Assembly: GCF_003334855.1 (NCBI RefSeq)
Contig: NZ_QOWE01000009.1
Coordinates: 124,001 to 188,000 of the forward strand
Length of the DNA: 64,000 nucleotides
Reading direction: 5' to 3'
DNA from: Larkinella punicea
GTDB taxonomy: Bacteria > Bacteroidota > Bacteroidia > Cytophagales > Spirosomataceae
Positions 51,151 through 60,265 of this stretch are shown here, piece after piece; positions within the stretch are counted from its first letter, which is position 1, and every line of letters begins with the position of its first letter. Made by a program: the position numbers and the translations under genes. The notes below the pieces were generated by a model. It worked only from the letters and a program-made list of their open reading frames with translations, made no database searches and was not told the DNA's origin.

Positions 51151-53931
51151 ATGATTAGGCGTTTTCAACGAATAAAGAGGTTTATCTACTTTCCAATATG
51201 GTTACTTCTAGTATCCGATTTGATGGCGGCTCCTACTTCCCGGAATTTGTTTCTTGCCCCTTACATCCGAAATTTCACAAAACAGGATTATCAGGCCTAC
51301 AATCAGAACTGGTCGCTTTGTCAGGATAAGGTTACCGGTTTCTTGTATGCCGCTAACTCCAAGGGCTTGCTGGAATACGACGGAACGCGCTGGCAAACCT
51401 ATCGATTGCCCAAACGGCAGATTGTTCGGTCGATTGCTATCGATTCAAAAGGTCGAATTTATACGGGCGGTTTGGGTGAAATTGGCTATTGGCAGGCTAG
51501 TGATACCGGCGTGCTTCAGTATCGTTCACTCACCGGGCTGATCCGCAATAAGCTTTTTCCCAAAGAGGAAATCTGGAATATTGTTACCGGATCCGACTTT
51601 GTATTTTTCCAGTCTTTTTCGACCGGTTTTTTGTATCGTAATGGGCGGGTTTCTGAAGTTCCTTTACCGGGCAATGTCCTTTTTTTGTACGAAGTTCACG
51701 ATCGCTATTATCTTCAATCCATCGGAAAAGGAATATATGAATTGGTGAATGGGAAATTTGTTTCCCTTCCCAATACGGATCAGTTAGGTTCCACGGCGGT
51801 TCATGCGATCCTCCCGTACGGGAACAAAGGGCTGCTGATCGGCACCCGCGATCACGGTTTGTTTCTTTACGAGAATAGACGACTTTCCCGGTTGAATCAC
51901 CCTGCCAGCCAGTTTTTGCAGCGGTACCAATGCAATAAAGGACTGGCGTTGTCGGATGGCCGGTATGCTTTCGGTACAATTCTCAATGGGATAATTGTTA
52001 CCGATACCACCGGCACTATTTTGTATTCCGTCAATCAGCGGGAGGGCTTACAGAATAATACTGTTCTTTCGTTGACCCTCGACCTCAAAGGAAACGTCTG
52101 GGCCGGGCTCGATGACGGCATCGATGCCCTTGCATTCAGTTATCCACTGAAATATTTCACGGATCCAAACGGTCAGTTGGGAACGCCTTACGATGCGGTT
52201 CTTTACAATAAAAAGTTATACTTAGGCACCAATCATGGCGTTTACTGGTGCGATTTCCCCACGCTCGGTTTACCGGTTTATCATCTGGTGGATGGCTCGC
52301 AGGGGCAGGTCTGGGATTTGACCGTACTTGATGGTCAGTTGCTCTGTGGCCACAACGCCGGCACGTTTCGAATAACGCCTGCCGATGGGTGGGAGTCCCT
52401 TTTCACGCAAACCGGTGGCTGGAGTTTACGAGCCTTGTCTTCACGACCCGGTTTTGCTCTACAGGGAACGTACACCGGCTTGTGTGTTTATCGCCGTGAC
52501 CAGGACGGTAAATGGCAATTCAGCCACTTGATCGCAGGATTTAGCGAACCCATTCGGGAGGTTTGGGAAGATTCGGAGGGAAAAATCTGGCTGCGTCACG
52601 CCCACAATGGGGTGTATTCGATCCAGTTATCAGCGGATTTACGAAAAATAAGTCACCTCAACTGGGTGGCGTCCTATTCCAAAGAGGCCGGTTTGAAAGA
52701 GCAGTTTGGGGTTTCAGGAACGATTCGGCGAATTTTCGGTGGCTGGAAAGATGAACAGCTCTTCTTACGGCAGGATGGCAGTCTCCTGGTTGCCAAACCG
52801 GATGGCTTAAAAGCGGAATTTTCCATCAGCCATTTTGCCTGGATGGACGATTATGAGAACATTGTCCCACTGGATTCTAATTATTACCTGCTGTGTTTTG
52901 AGAAAGGTTATGCACTTTTGCCCCGGCAGGAGTTGTCAACGGTAAGCAATCAACAACTGACCAGTAAACCCTTGATCCGGCAGTTGGCCGTTCTGAATGG
53001 AAACGACAGCCGATATTTTACCTTTCGCAGTGTCTCATTGCCTTCATTTTCACCGGTTCTGAAAGCCAAAGAAAACCACCTGGTCTTTCAGTTTAGCCAA
53101 CCCGAATCCATTCAGGAACCTTTGTTCAGCTATCGTCTGGCCGGATTGGACGAGGACTGGTCAGATTTCAGCCCAGTGGCCGAAAAAGAGTATGCCAGTC
53201 TGCGGCCAGGCATATACGAATTTCAGGTGCGTTCTACTTCGGATGGTTCCGTTACCTCGTTTCCGTTTGAGATTTTGCCGCCCTGGTACCAGCGCTTCTG
53301 GGCCTATGTTGCCTACTTTCTGATTGGATGCGGTTTGATTGGTGGAAGCTTTTACGTTCACCGGCGGCAGGTAGCGGCTCATCAGACCAAAGTTCGGCAG
53401 CAAATGGAGGAGAAACTGACTCGTGAGCAGGAAAAGCACCGGCAGCAACTGATGCAGGTTCAGAAAGAAAAACTGGAGCAGGACGTCATCGGTAAATCGG
53501 AGGAGTTAGCCAACACCACCATGAATCTGATTCACAAAAATGACCTGCTGCTCAAACTAAAAGGAGAAGTTGAGAAATTAAAAGATGAGGTTCAACAACG
53601 GCAAACCATCGATCAGGCAACGGGACATATCAATCAACTTGTCAAACTGATCGATTCCAATATTTCAAGCCGACACGACTGGAAGGTCTTTGAGAAGAAC
53701 TTCAACAAAGTTCACGAACAGTTTTTCAAGCGGTTATTGAGCCAGTATGACGGTTTGACGCCCGACGACATGCGGCTGGCGGCTTATCTGCGGATGAATC
53801 TTTCAAGCAAAGAAGTAGCGAAATTGCTTAACATTACCGTCCGGAGTGTCGAACTGAAACGGTATCGATTGCGCAAACGATTGAATCTCCCACAGGAAGC
53901 GAACCTGAACGAGTTTATGATGGCATTTTAA
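51151..53931 (+). CDS. Membrane-spanning sensor-regulator (propeller, Y_Y_Y, HTH)
   Basis: A 926-aa protein starting at ATG 51151 (MIRRFQRIKRFIYFPIWLLL); a TTG 12 codons upstream is in frame but less likely. A signal-like segment is followed by a periplasmic two-component-regulator-type beta-propeller (about 30-600), with WSLCQDKVTGFLYAANSKGL as its first blade, and a Y_Y_Y domain (about 640-700, FSYRLAGLDEDWSDF). A transmembrane helix lies at about 715-735 (AYFLIGCGLIGGSFY), then a long coiled coil (about 747-817), and a C-terminal LuxR-type HTH (LSSKEVAKLLNITVRSVELK). It has no histidine kinase or receiver domain, so it is a one-component sensor crossing the membrane. It is divergent from the susC-susD-glucanase operon and presumably activates it on glucan fragments. 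Confidence 0.88.
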   Translation: MIRRFQRIKRFIYFPIWLLLVSDLMAAPTSRNLFLAPYIRNFTKQDYQAYNQNWSLCQDKVTGFLYAANSKGLLEYDGTRWQTYRLPKRQIVRSIAIDSKGRIYTGGLGEIGYWQASDTGVLQYRSLTGLIRNKLFPKEEIWNIVTGSDFVFFQSFSTGFLYRNGRVSEVPLPGNVLFLYEVHDRYYLQSIGKGIYELVNGKFVSLPNTDQLGSTAVHAILPYGNKGLLIGTRDHGLFLYENRRLSRLNHPASQFLQRYQCNKGLALSDGRYAFGTILNGIIVTDTTGTILYSVNQREGLQNNTVLSLTLDLKGNVWAGLDDGIDALAFSYPLKYFTDPNGQLGTPYDAVLYNKKLYLGTNHGVYWCDFPTLGLPVYHLVDGSQGQVWDLTVLDGQLLCGHNAGTFRITPADGWESLFTQTGGWSLRALSSRPGFALQGTYTGLCVYRRDQDGKWQFSHLIAGFSEPIREVWEDSEGKIWLRHAHNGVYSIQLSADLRKISHLNWVASYSKEAGLKEQFGVSGTIRRIFGGWKDEQLFLRQDGSLLVAKPDGLKAEFSISHFAWMDDYENIVPLDSNYYLLCFEKGYALLPRQELSTVSNQQLTSKPLIRQLAVLNGNDSRYFTFRSVSLPSFSPVLKAKENHLVFQFSQPESIQEPLFSYRLAGLDEDWSDFSPVAEKEYASLRPGIYEFQVRSTSDGSVTSFPFEILPPWYQRFWAYVAYFLIGCGLIGGSFYVHRRQVAAHQTKVRQQMEEKLTREQEKHRQQLMQVQKEKLEQDVIGKSEELANTTMNLIHKNDLLLKLKGEVEKLKDEVQQRQTIDQATGHINQLVKLIDSNISSRHDWKVFEKNFNKVHEQFFKRLLSQYDGLTPDDMRLAAYLRMNLSSKEVAKLLNITVRSVELKRYRLRKRLNLPQEANLNEFMMAF

Positions 53932-53933
53932 AC

Positions 53934-53964
53934 AAAAAAAGACCTCCTGTTCGGGAGGTCTTTT
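53934..53964. terminator. Bidirectional terminator between regulator and rpsG
   Basis: GACCTCC (53941-53947) and GGAGGTC (53954-53960) with loop TGTTCG, flanked by AAAAAAA on the left and TTTT on the right. It can terminate the regulator transcript on the plus strand and the rpsL-rpsG transcript on the minus strand. It marks the end of the str unit, where fusA would normally follow. Confidence 0.85.
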
Positions 53965-53984
53965 CAGTACTGACTTGGTTCGGA

Positions 53985-54452
53985 TTAGAACCGGAAGTGG
54001 GAGAATGCCTTGTTGGCTTCGGCCATCCGGTGGGTGTCATCCTTTTTCTTGACGGCAGCGCCTTCACCTTTTGCTGCTGCTACGATTTCCGCTGCCAAAC
54101 GATCGACCATGGTTTTTTCACCACGTGAACGGGCATACTTGATCAGCCATTTCATGCCTACTGATACTTTACGATCAGGACGTACTTCCGTCGGAACCTG
54201 GAATGTGGCACCACCTACCCGGCGGCTTTTCACCTCAACTGAAGGCATTACGTTGTTCAATGCCTTTTTCCAAACGTCTAAGCCGTTGTCGTTGGTTTTT
54301 TTCTCAACCAGCGCCAGTGCGTCGTAGAAAATGGAGTACGAAAGGCTCTTTTTACCTTCGTACATGAGGTTATTAACAAATTTCGTTACCAGCGTCTCCT
54401 TGTATTTAGGATCGGGTAAAACGTATCTTTTCTTTGGTTTTGCTTTTCTCAT
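53985..54452 (-). CDS. rpsG: 30S ribosomal protein uS7
   Basis: S7, 155 aa, primary binder of the 16S 3' domain at the E site. Signature segments are [40 protein letters not shown] with [10 protein letters not shown], and the tail [13 protein letters not shown]. It follows rpsL by 75 bp. Where fusA would normally come next there is a terminator and the accessory region, so rpsG ends this transcript. Confidence 0.97.
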   Translation of the reverse strand: MRKAKPKKRYVLPDPKYKETLVTKFVNNLMYEGKKSLSYSIFYDALALVEKKTNDNGLDVWKKALNNVMPSVEVKSRRVGGATFQVPTEVRPDRKVSVGMKWLIKYARSRGEKTMVDRLAAEIVAAAKGEGAAVKKKDDTHRMAEANKAFSHFRF

Positions 54453-54527
54453 GATCTTCAGATGATAAATCTTACTCTAAACGTTGTGCATCTTTGGCAA
54501 CGCTCAGTCAATTAAATCCGGGAGCTA

Positions 54528-54950
54528 TTATTTTTTCTTTTTAGCTGGAGCTCCCTTCGTCGGTGCAGCTACCTGACCCGGTTTCGGACGTTTCGTACCG
54601 TATTTCGAGCGGGCTTGTTTCCGACCGCTTACGCCAGCCGTATCAAGTGCTCCACGAACGATGTGATAACGCACACCCGGAAGGTCTTTCACCCGACCAC
54701 CCCGTACCAGAACAATCGAGTGCTCCTGCAGGTTGTGGCCTTCGCCCGGAATATAGGCGTTAACTTCTTTGCCATGTGACAGACGCACACGGGCTACTTT
54801 ACGCAAAGCCGAGTTTGGCTTTTTGGGGGTGGTTGTGTACACACGCGTACACACACCACGGCGTTGTGGGCAAGAGTCCAATGCCGGCGACTTTGATTTA
54901 AAAGTCAGCTTTTCACGGCCCTTGCGTACTAATTGTTGTATCGTAGGCAT
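54528..54950 (-). CDS. rpsL: 30S ribosomal protein uS12
   Basis: S12, 140 aa, decoding-centre protein. The N-terminus [20 protein letters not shown], the loop [19 protein letters not shown] and [13 protein letters not shown] are intact. The lysines and proline altered in streptomycin-resistant mutants of other bacteria (TPKKPNS) have the wild-type residues here. The C-terminus is lysine-rich and a little longer than E. coli S12. It has its own promoter at 54997-55027. Confidence 0.97.
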   Translation of the reverse strand: MPTIQQLVRKGREKLTFKSKSPALDSCPQRRGVCTRVYTTTPKKPNSALRKVARVRLSHGKEVNAYIPGEGHNLQEHSIVLVRGGRVKDLPGVRYHIVRGALDTAGVSGRKQARSKYGTKRPKPGQVAAPTKGAPAKKKK

Positions 54951-54996
54951 TGTATCAGAATTGGTATTACTACAGTCCTCTGGAAAAATAGGAGTG

Positions 54997-55027
54997 CAAA
55001 ATTAGCTAAATCGGCTGGAAAACCAAA
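54997..55027 (-). promoter_or_regulatory. Predicted primary-sigma promoter of rpsL-rpsG
   Basis: On the minus strand TTTG (55024-55027), a 19-nt spacer and TAATTTTG (54997-55004) match TTTG-N19-TAnnTTTG. The rpsL start is about 45 bp downstream. This makes rpsL-rpsG a separate unit from the rpoBC/DUF3467 genes upstream. Confidence 0.75.
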
Positions 55028-55072
55028 GTGACGGGCGAATTAATTTTCAGTAATTTCTTGTCCATTACCGGA

Positions 55073-55399
55073 TTAGGCTTCGCCGATCGGTCCGCCAAAC
55101 TGGGTCGGAAACCGAAACGCATCTTCAGCGCCGTTGATATCGCCATACGTATCTTCAAATTTCCGGATGTTATCTTTCAAGGCCGTCAACAACCGCTTAG
55201 CATGTTCGGGCGTCAGAATGATGCGGGATTTTACCTTGGCTTTGGGAATACCGGGCATCAGACGAATGAAATCGATGATGAACTCACTGTTGGAGTGAGC
55301 AATCATGGCCAGATTGGCGTAGATTCCTTCCGCAATTTCTTCCGTTAATTCGATGTTGATCTGTGCGTCCTGATCAGGTAACTGGTTTTCCATAGTCAT
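55073..55399 (-). CDS. DUF3467 family protein
   Basis: A 108-aa protein; start at 55399 or, two codons later, at MENQLPDQDAQ. The core GIYANLAMIAHSNSEFIIDF, MPGIPKAKVKSRIILTPEHA and KRLLTALKDNIRKFEDTYGD is that of DUF3467, whose function is unknown. In Bacteroidota this small gene is usually found between rpoC and rpsL, as here. Its link to RNA polymerase or ribosome synthesis is not established. Confidence 0.88.
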   Translation of the reverse strand: MTMENQLPDQDAQINIELTEEIAEGIYANLAMIAHSNSEFIIDFIRLMPGIPKAKVKSRIILTPEHAKRLLTALKDNIRKFEDTYGDINGAEDAFRFPTQFGGPIGEA

Positions 55400-55550
55400 T
55401 CGGTGTAAGAATCAAAGATAAAGAACTCTCTGCGGTTTTTCGTAGTTCAAAAAAACTGTGGGCATTTTTTATCCACCTGACAAACAACTTATTGACTATG
55501 CGGTGTCAGATCGCTGGTGGATTCTGGATTGAGTCGGCATTTATCTATAC

Positions 55551-55586
55551 AAAAACAGGGCCAGACCGAATGGCCTGACCCTGTTT
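55551..55586 (-). terminator. Terminator downstream of rpoC
   Basis: On the minus strand AAACAGGG (55586-55579) pairs with CCCTGTTT (55560-55553) and is extended inward by CAG/CTG after one mismatch; TTTTTG follows. It lies 23 bp after the rpoC stop codon and would end the rpoB-rpoC transcript. Confidence 0.75.
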
Positions 55587-55608
55587 ACCTTTCAAGTATG
55601 GATCGAAA

Positions 55609-58600
55609 CTAAACCGTCTCGCGTTTTTTGCTGCGCGTAAATTTCTCACGCGTTTCAACGAACGTTTCGTATTCTTCTTTCGAATTGACAATGATGTTGG
55701 CGTACCGGCGCGTTCCCGTACCAGCCGGGATCAGGTGGCCCACCAACACGTTTTCTTTCAAGCCTTCGAGGTAATCGGCTTTTCCACGGATCGACGCTTC
55801 GCTCAACACCTTGGTCGTTTCCTGGAACGAAGCTGCCGACAGGAAGCTTTCCGTACCCAGGGACGCCTGTGTGATCCCCTGCAAGGTCGGTTGAGAAACC
55901 GCCGGCATCGCGTCGCGAACATCGACCAGTTTCAAATCCCGACGTTTTAGGCTCGAATTTTCATCGCGCAGACGACGTACGGAAATGATCTGACCGGCTT
56001 TCAGGGTTTCAGAATCACCCGGATCCATGACAACTTTCATGTTCATGATTTTGTCGTTTTCGGTCCGGAAGCTCCATTTGTCTACCGATTGCATATCCAG
56101 GAAGATCGTGTCACCAGCGTCCATGATTTCCACTTTCTGCATCATCTGACGAACGATAGCCTCGATGTGCTTGTCGTTGATCTTCACCCCTTGCAAACGG
56201 TATACTTCCTGAATTTCATTCACCAGGTATTCCTGAACCGCGGTTGGGCCTTTGATCGATAGAATATCCGACGGCGTAATGGCACCATCCGACAGCGGAT
56301 CACCCGCCCGAACGAAGTCATTGTCCTGTACCAGAATGTGTTTCGACAACGGCACCAGGTATTTTTTCTTCGTTCCGTCTTTCGACTCGATATAGATTTC
56401 GCGGTTACCGCGTTTGATCGTACCGTAGGTAACAACACCGTCGATTTCGCTCACAACCGCCGGGTTCGACGGGTTACGCGCTTCGAACAATTCCGTTACC
56501 CGGGGCAGACCACCCGTGATGTCGCGGGTTTTACCGACGTTACGCGGAATTTTCGCCACCGGCTGACCAGCTTTGATCGACTGCCCGTTTTTCACAACCA
56601 GACGGGCACTTACCGGCAGGTTATAGCTTTTCTCGGTCGTGTCTTCCAGCAAAATACTGGTTCCTTTCACCATAATCGCCGGGTTTTTAGTCTTATCCCG
56701 ACTTTCGATGATCACCATTTCCTGGAAGCCAGTTTGTTCGTCAAACTCTTCGCGATAGGTAATGGCTTCTTCGATGGCTTCGAATTCCAGTTTACCGGTT
56801 ATTTCGGACAAGATAACGGCGTTGTAGGGATCCCAGGCGCAAAGTTCGTCTCCCTTCTTCACCAGTTGGTTTTCTTCAACCCGCATGAAAGCACCGTAAG
56901 GCACGTTATTGCTGATCAACACCAGATTCGGATTAGCCGGATCGACAATTTTAACTTCACCGGAACGACCCATCACGACCGTAATCGGGTTGCCTTCGTT
57001 ATCAACTGATTCAACGGTCCGCATTTCTTCAAACTGAACCATCCCGTCAAATTTCGCCCGGATGGACGCATCGACTGCGATGTTTGAAGCCGTACCCCCA
57101 ACGTGGAAGGTCCGAAGTGTCAACTGCGTACCCGGTTCACCGATGGACTGCGAAGCAATTACGCCCACCGCTTCACCGATGTCGACCATGCGACCCGTTG
57201 CCAGGTTCCGGCCGTAGCATTTCGCACAAACGCCTTTCTTGGCTTCGCACGTCAACACCGACCGGATTTCGACGGTTTCGATACTGGTTTCGTCAATAGC
57301 AGCCGCGATTTCTTCGTTGATTTCGCTACCACCCGCCACAATCAGTTCTTTCGTCAACGGATTGTAGACATCGTGTACCGTAACCCGGCCCAGAATCCGC
57401 TCCGACAGTGGTTCAACAACGTCCTCGTTGTCTTTCAAAGCCGAGATCTGGAGACCGCGCAGCGTTCCGCAATCGTCTTCCGTGATAATCACATCCTGCG
57501 CAACGTCGTGCAAACGACGGGTCAGGTAACCGGCATCCGCCGTTTTCAAAGCGGTATCTGCCAAACCTTTCCGCGCACCGTGCGTCGAGATAAAGTATTC
57601 CAATACGTCAAGGCCTTCTTTGAAGTTCGACAGGATCGGGTTCTCGATGATTTCACCGACTGAACCTTGCAGGTTCTTCTGTGGCTTGGCCATCAACCCC
57701 CGCATACCGCCCAACTGACGAATCTGTTCGCGTGAACCCCGGGCTCCGGAGTGCATCATCATAAAGATCGAGTTGAATCCTTGCTGATCGGCTTCCAACT
57801 GCTTCATCAGGGTTTCGGTGATCCGGCTGTTGACGCGCGTCCAGATGTCGATCACCTGGTTGTACCGTTCGTTTTCCGTAATCAGACCCATCAGGTAGTT
57901 GTTCCAGACCGACTCAACCTCCTGTTTGGCCTCACCAATCAGTTTTTCCTTCGCATCAGGAACCTTCACGTCACTCAAACCGATCGACAAACCGCCTTTG
58001 AAGGCCATCTGGAAACCGAGTTCTTTGATATCGTCCAGGAACTGAGCGGTTTTCGAACCACCCGAAATCTTGAAGATATACGAAATGATCTGCTGCAGTT
58101 TTTTCTTCGTCAGCAGTTCATTGATGTAACCCACTTCTTCCGGCACAGACTGGTTGAACAGCACCCGACCGGCTACGGTTTCTATGATTTTGGTTTCCAG
58201 TTCGCCTTTTTCATTCCGAACTTTCGTCCGGACATTCACATTCGCGTGCTTCGAGACTTTGCCTTCGTTGATGGCAATAATCACCTCTTCCGCCCCGTAG
58301 AACGTCATGCCTTCGCCGATAATCGGATACTCGGGCGTGCTCTTGCGGCCTTTCGTCACGTAGTACAAGCCCAAAACCATGTCCTGCGACGGTACCGTAA
58401 TGGGTGCGCCGTTGGCCGGGTTCAGAATGTTGTGCGACGCCAGCATCAGCATCGAGGCTTCCAGAATGGCTTCCTGTCCCAGCGGAACGTGAACGGCCAT
58501 TTGGTCACCGTCAAAGTCAGCGTTGAATGCCGTACAGACGAGTGGGTGCAACTGGATTGCTTTTCCTTCAATCAGTTTCGGCTGGAAAGCCTGAATACCC

Positions 58601-59937
58601 AAACGGTGCAGCGTTGGAGCCCGGTTCAACAGAACGGGGTGTCCTTTCAGTACGTTTTCCAGAATGTCCCAGATAATCGGGTCTTTCCGGTCAACGATTT
58701 TCTTCGCTGATTTTACGGTTTTTACAATACCGCGTTCGATCAGTTTCCGAATAATGAACGGCTTGAAGAGTTCAGCCGCCATGTCTTTCGGCAGACCGCA
58801 TTCGTGCAGTTTCAGTTCTGGTCCAACGACGATAACCGAACGACCCGAATAATCGACCCGCTTACCCAACAAGTTCTGACGGAAACGTCCCTGCTTTCCT
58901 TTCAGCATGTCCGACAGCGACTTCAGTGCCCGGTTTCCTTCTGAACGAACCGCGTTGACTTTCCGGGAGTTGTCGAACAAGGAGTCGACCGCTTCCTGCA
59001 ACATCCGCTTTTCGTTCCGCAGAATCACCTCCGGCGCCTTGATTTCGATCAGACGTTTCAGACGGTTGTTCCGGATAATCACCCGGCGGTATAAGTCGTT
59101 CAAGTCAGACGTAGCAAAACGACCACCGTCCAAAGGCACCAGCGGGCGCAATTCCGGCGGAATAACCGGCACCATGCGAATCACCATCCACTCGGGGCGG
59201 TTTTCAACACGGGTGTTGGCATCCCGGAAGGCTTCAACAACTTTCAGTCGCTTCAGGGCTTCTGCTTTCCGTTGTTGCGACGTATCGGTTGCCGCAGCGT
59301 GGCGCAGGTTGTATGACAGTTCGTCCAACTTCACCCGTGACAGCAGCATTTCGAGGGCTTCAGCCCCCATTTTGGCAATAAACTTCTGCGGATCAGAATC
59401 CGGCAAAAGCTGGTTACCACTCGGCAGTTTATCAACAATGTCCAGGTATTCGTCTTCCGTCAGGAAGTCCAGTTCCTGAATACCGTCTTCCCCTTTGATA
59501 CCGGTTTGAACGACAACGTACCGTTCGTAATAGATAATCTGATCGAGTTTCTTGGTCGAAAGGCCGAGCAGGTATCCAATTTTATTCGGAAGACTCCGGA
59601 AATACCAGATGTGAGCCACCGGAACCACCAATTCGATGTGTCCCATCCGTTCCCGGCGCACCTTTTTCTCCGTTACTTCCACCCCACAGCGATCGCAAAT
59701 AATGCCCTTGTAGCGAATCCGTTTGTACTTCCCGCAATGGCATTCCCAGTCTTTGACCGGCCCGAAGATCCGCTCACAGAACAAACCGCCCATCTCAGGC
59801 TTGTAAGTCCGGTAGTTGATCGTTTCAGGTTGGGTCACTTCCCCGTACGAACTCTCCAGAATGGACTCAGGCGAAGCCAGGCTTATCAGCACCCTGGAAA
59901 AGTCGCTGTTGAGTTTTTTGTTCTTCTTAAAGGACAT
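55609..59937 (-). CDS. rpoC: DNA-directed RNA polymerase subunit beta'
   Basis: Beta', 1442 aa, full length. The N-terminal zinc finger [20 protein letters not shown] and the catalytic NADFDGDQM motif (three Mg-binding Asp) are present, as is the second zinc-binding site [19 protein letters not shown] and the trigger-loop region ([20 protein letters not shown]). The C-terminal residues [10 protein letters not shown] are lysine/arginine-rich. It is 328 bp downstream of rpoB, a longer gap than in many bacteria, with a perfect hairpin just after rpoB. Confidence 0.98.
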   Translation of the reverse strand: MSFKKNKKLNSDFSRVLISLASPESILESSYGEVTQPETINYRTYKPEMGGLFCERIFGPVKDWECHCGKYKRIRYKGIICDRCGVEVTEKKVRRERMGHIELVVPVAHIWYFRSLPNKIGYLLGLSTKKLDQIIYYERYVVVQTGIKGEDGIQELDFLTEDEYLDIVDKLPSGNQLLPDSDPQKFIAKMGAEALEMLLSRVKLDELSYNLRHAAATDTSQQRKAEALKRLKVVEAFRDANTRVENRPEWMVIRMVPVIPPELRPLVPLDGGRFATSDLNDLYRRVIIRNNRLKRLIEIKAPEVILRNEKRMLQEAVDSLFDNSRKVNAVRSEGNRALKSLSDMLKGKQGRFRQNLLGKRVDYSGRSVIVVGPELKLHECGLPKDMAAELFKPFIIRKLIERGIVKTVKSAKKIVDRKDPIIWDILENVLKGHPVLLNRAPTLHRLGIQAFQPKLIEGKAIQLHPLVCTAFNADFDGDQMAVHVPLGQEAILEASMLMLASHNILNPANGAPITVPSQDMVLGLYYVTKGRKSTPEYPIIGEGMTFYGAEEVIIAINEGKVSKHANVNVRTKVRNEKGELETKIIETVAGRVLFNQSVPEEVGYINELLTKKKLQQIISYIFKISGGSKTAQFLDDIKELGFQMAFKGGLSIGLSDVKVPDAKEKLIGEAKQEVESVWNNYLMGLITENERYNQVIDIWTRVNSRITETLMKQLEADQQGFNSIFMMMHSGARGSREQIRQLGGMRGLMAKPQKNLQGSVGEIIENPILSNFKEGLDVLEYFISTHGARKGLADTALKTADAGYLTRRLHDVAQDVIITEDDCGTLRGLQISALKDNEDVVEPLSERILGRVTVHDVYNPLTKELIVAGGSEINEEIAAAIDETSIETVEIRSVLTCEAKKGVCAKCYGRNLATGRMVDIGEAVGVIASQSIGEPGTQLTLRTFHVGGTASNIAVDASIRAKFDGMVQFEEMRTVESVDNEGNPITVVMGRSGEVKIVDPANPNLVLISNNVPYGAFMRVEENQLVKKGDELCAWDPYNAVILSEITGKLEFEAIEEAITYREEFDEQTGFQEMVIIESRDKTKNPAIMVKGTSILLEDTTEKSYNLPVSARLVVKNGQSIKAGQPVAKIPRNVGKTRDITGGLPRVTELFEARNPSNPAVVSEIDGVVTYGTIKRGNREIYIESKDGTKKKYLVPLSKHILVQDNDFVRAGDPLSDGAITPSDILSIKGPTAVQEYLVNEIQEVYRLQGVKINDKHIEAIVRQMMQKVEIMDAGDTIFLDMQSVDKWSFRTENDKIMNMKVVMDPGDSETLKAGQIISVRRLRDENSSLKRRDLKLVDVRDAMPAVSQPTLQGITQASLGTESFLSAASFQETTKVLSEASIRGKADYLEGLKENVLVGHLIPAGTGTRRYANIIVNSKEEYETFVETREKFTRSKKRETV

Positions 59938-60225
59938 ACTTGTATGGATTTTTTAAAAGCTAACCACCACTAGATTAAACAACTTCTACGCAACTATCAT
60001 TCACCGGTGTGATTGCCCGCACACACTGTACACGTTATGTAGCTGATCGTAAAGCATCCTGCGCTTTTTAGGAAGAGAAAGAAAACCGGTTTTGGCAATG
60101 TAAAAGCGCATATGCATAAAAAACAAGCACGTAGATTGATGATGTTCAACCGTGTACTTGTAGCTTTTTCAGGGATTTATGAGTTTTGGTGTCACACATG
60201 CAAATCCGTTCAGCGAACTAGTAAT

Positions 60226-60253
60226 ACCGGTCGGTTCAGTTGAACCGACCGGT
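60226..60253. other. Perfect hairpin between rpoB and rpoC
   Basis: ACCGGTCGGTTCA (60226-60238), GT, TGAACCGACCGGT (60241-60253) make a 13-bp perfect stem, 12 bp after the rpoB stop. No T tract follows on the minus strand, so it looks more like an RNase processing or attenuation site than a full terminator. The remaining sequence up to rpoC (59938-60225) has no gene or clear promoter that I can see. Confidence 0.65.
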
Positions 60254-60265
60254 AAACCATTTTTA

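Noticed and set aside
54528-54950. Streptomycin-resistance change in rpsL
   Set aside because: The TPKKPNS and PGVRYH regions have the usual susceptible residues.
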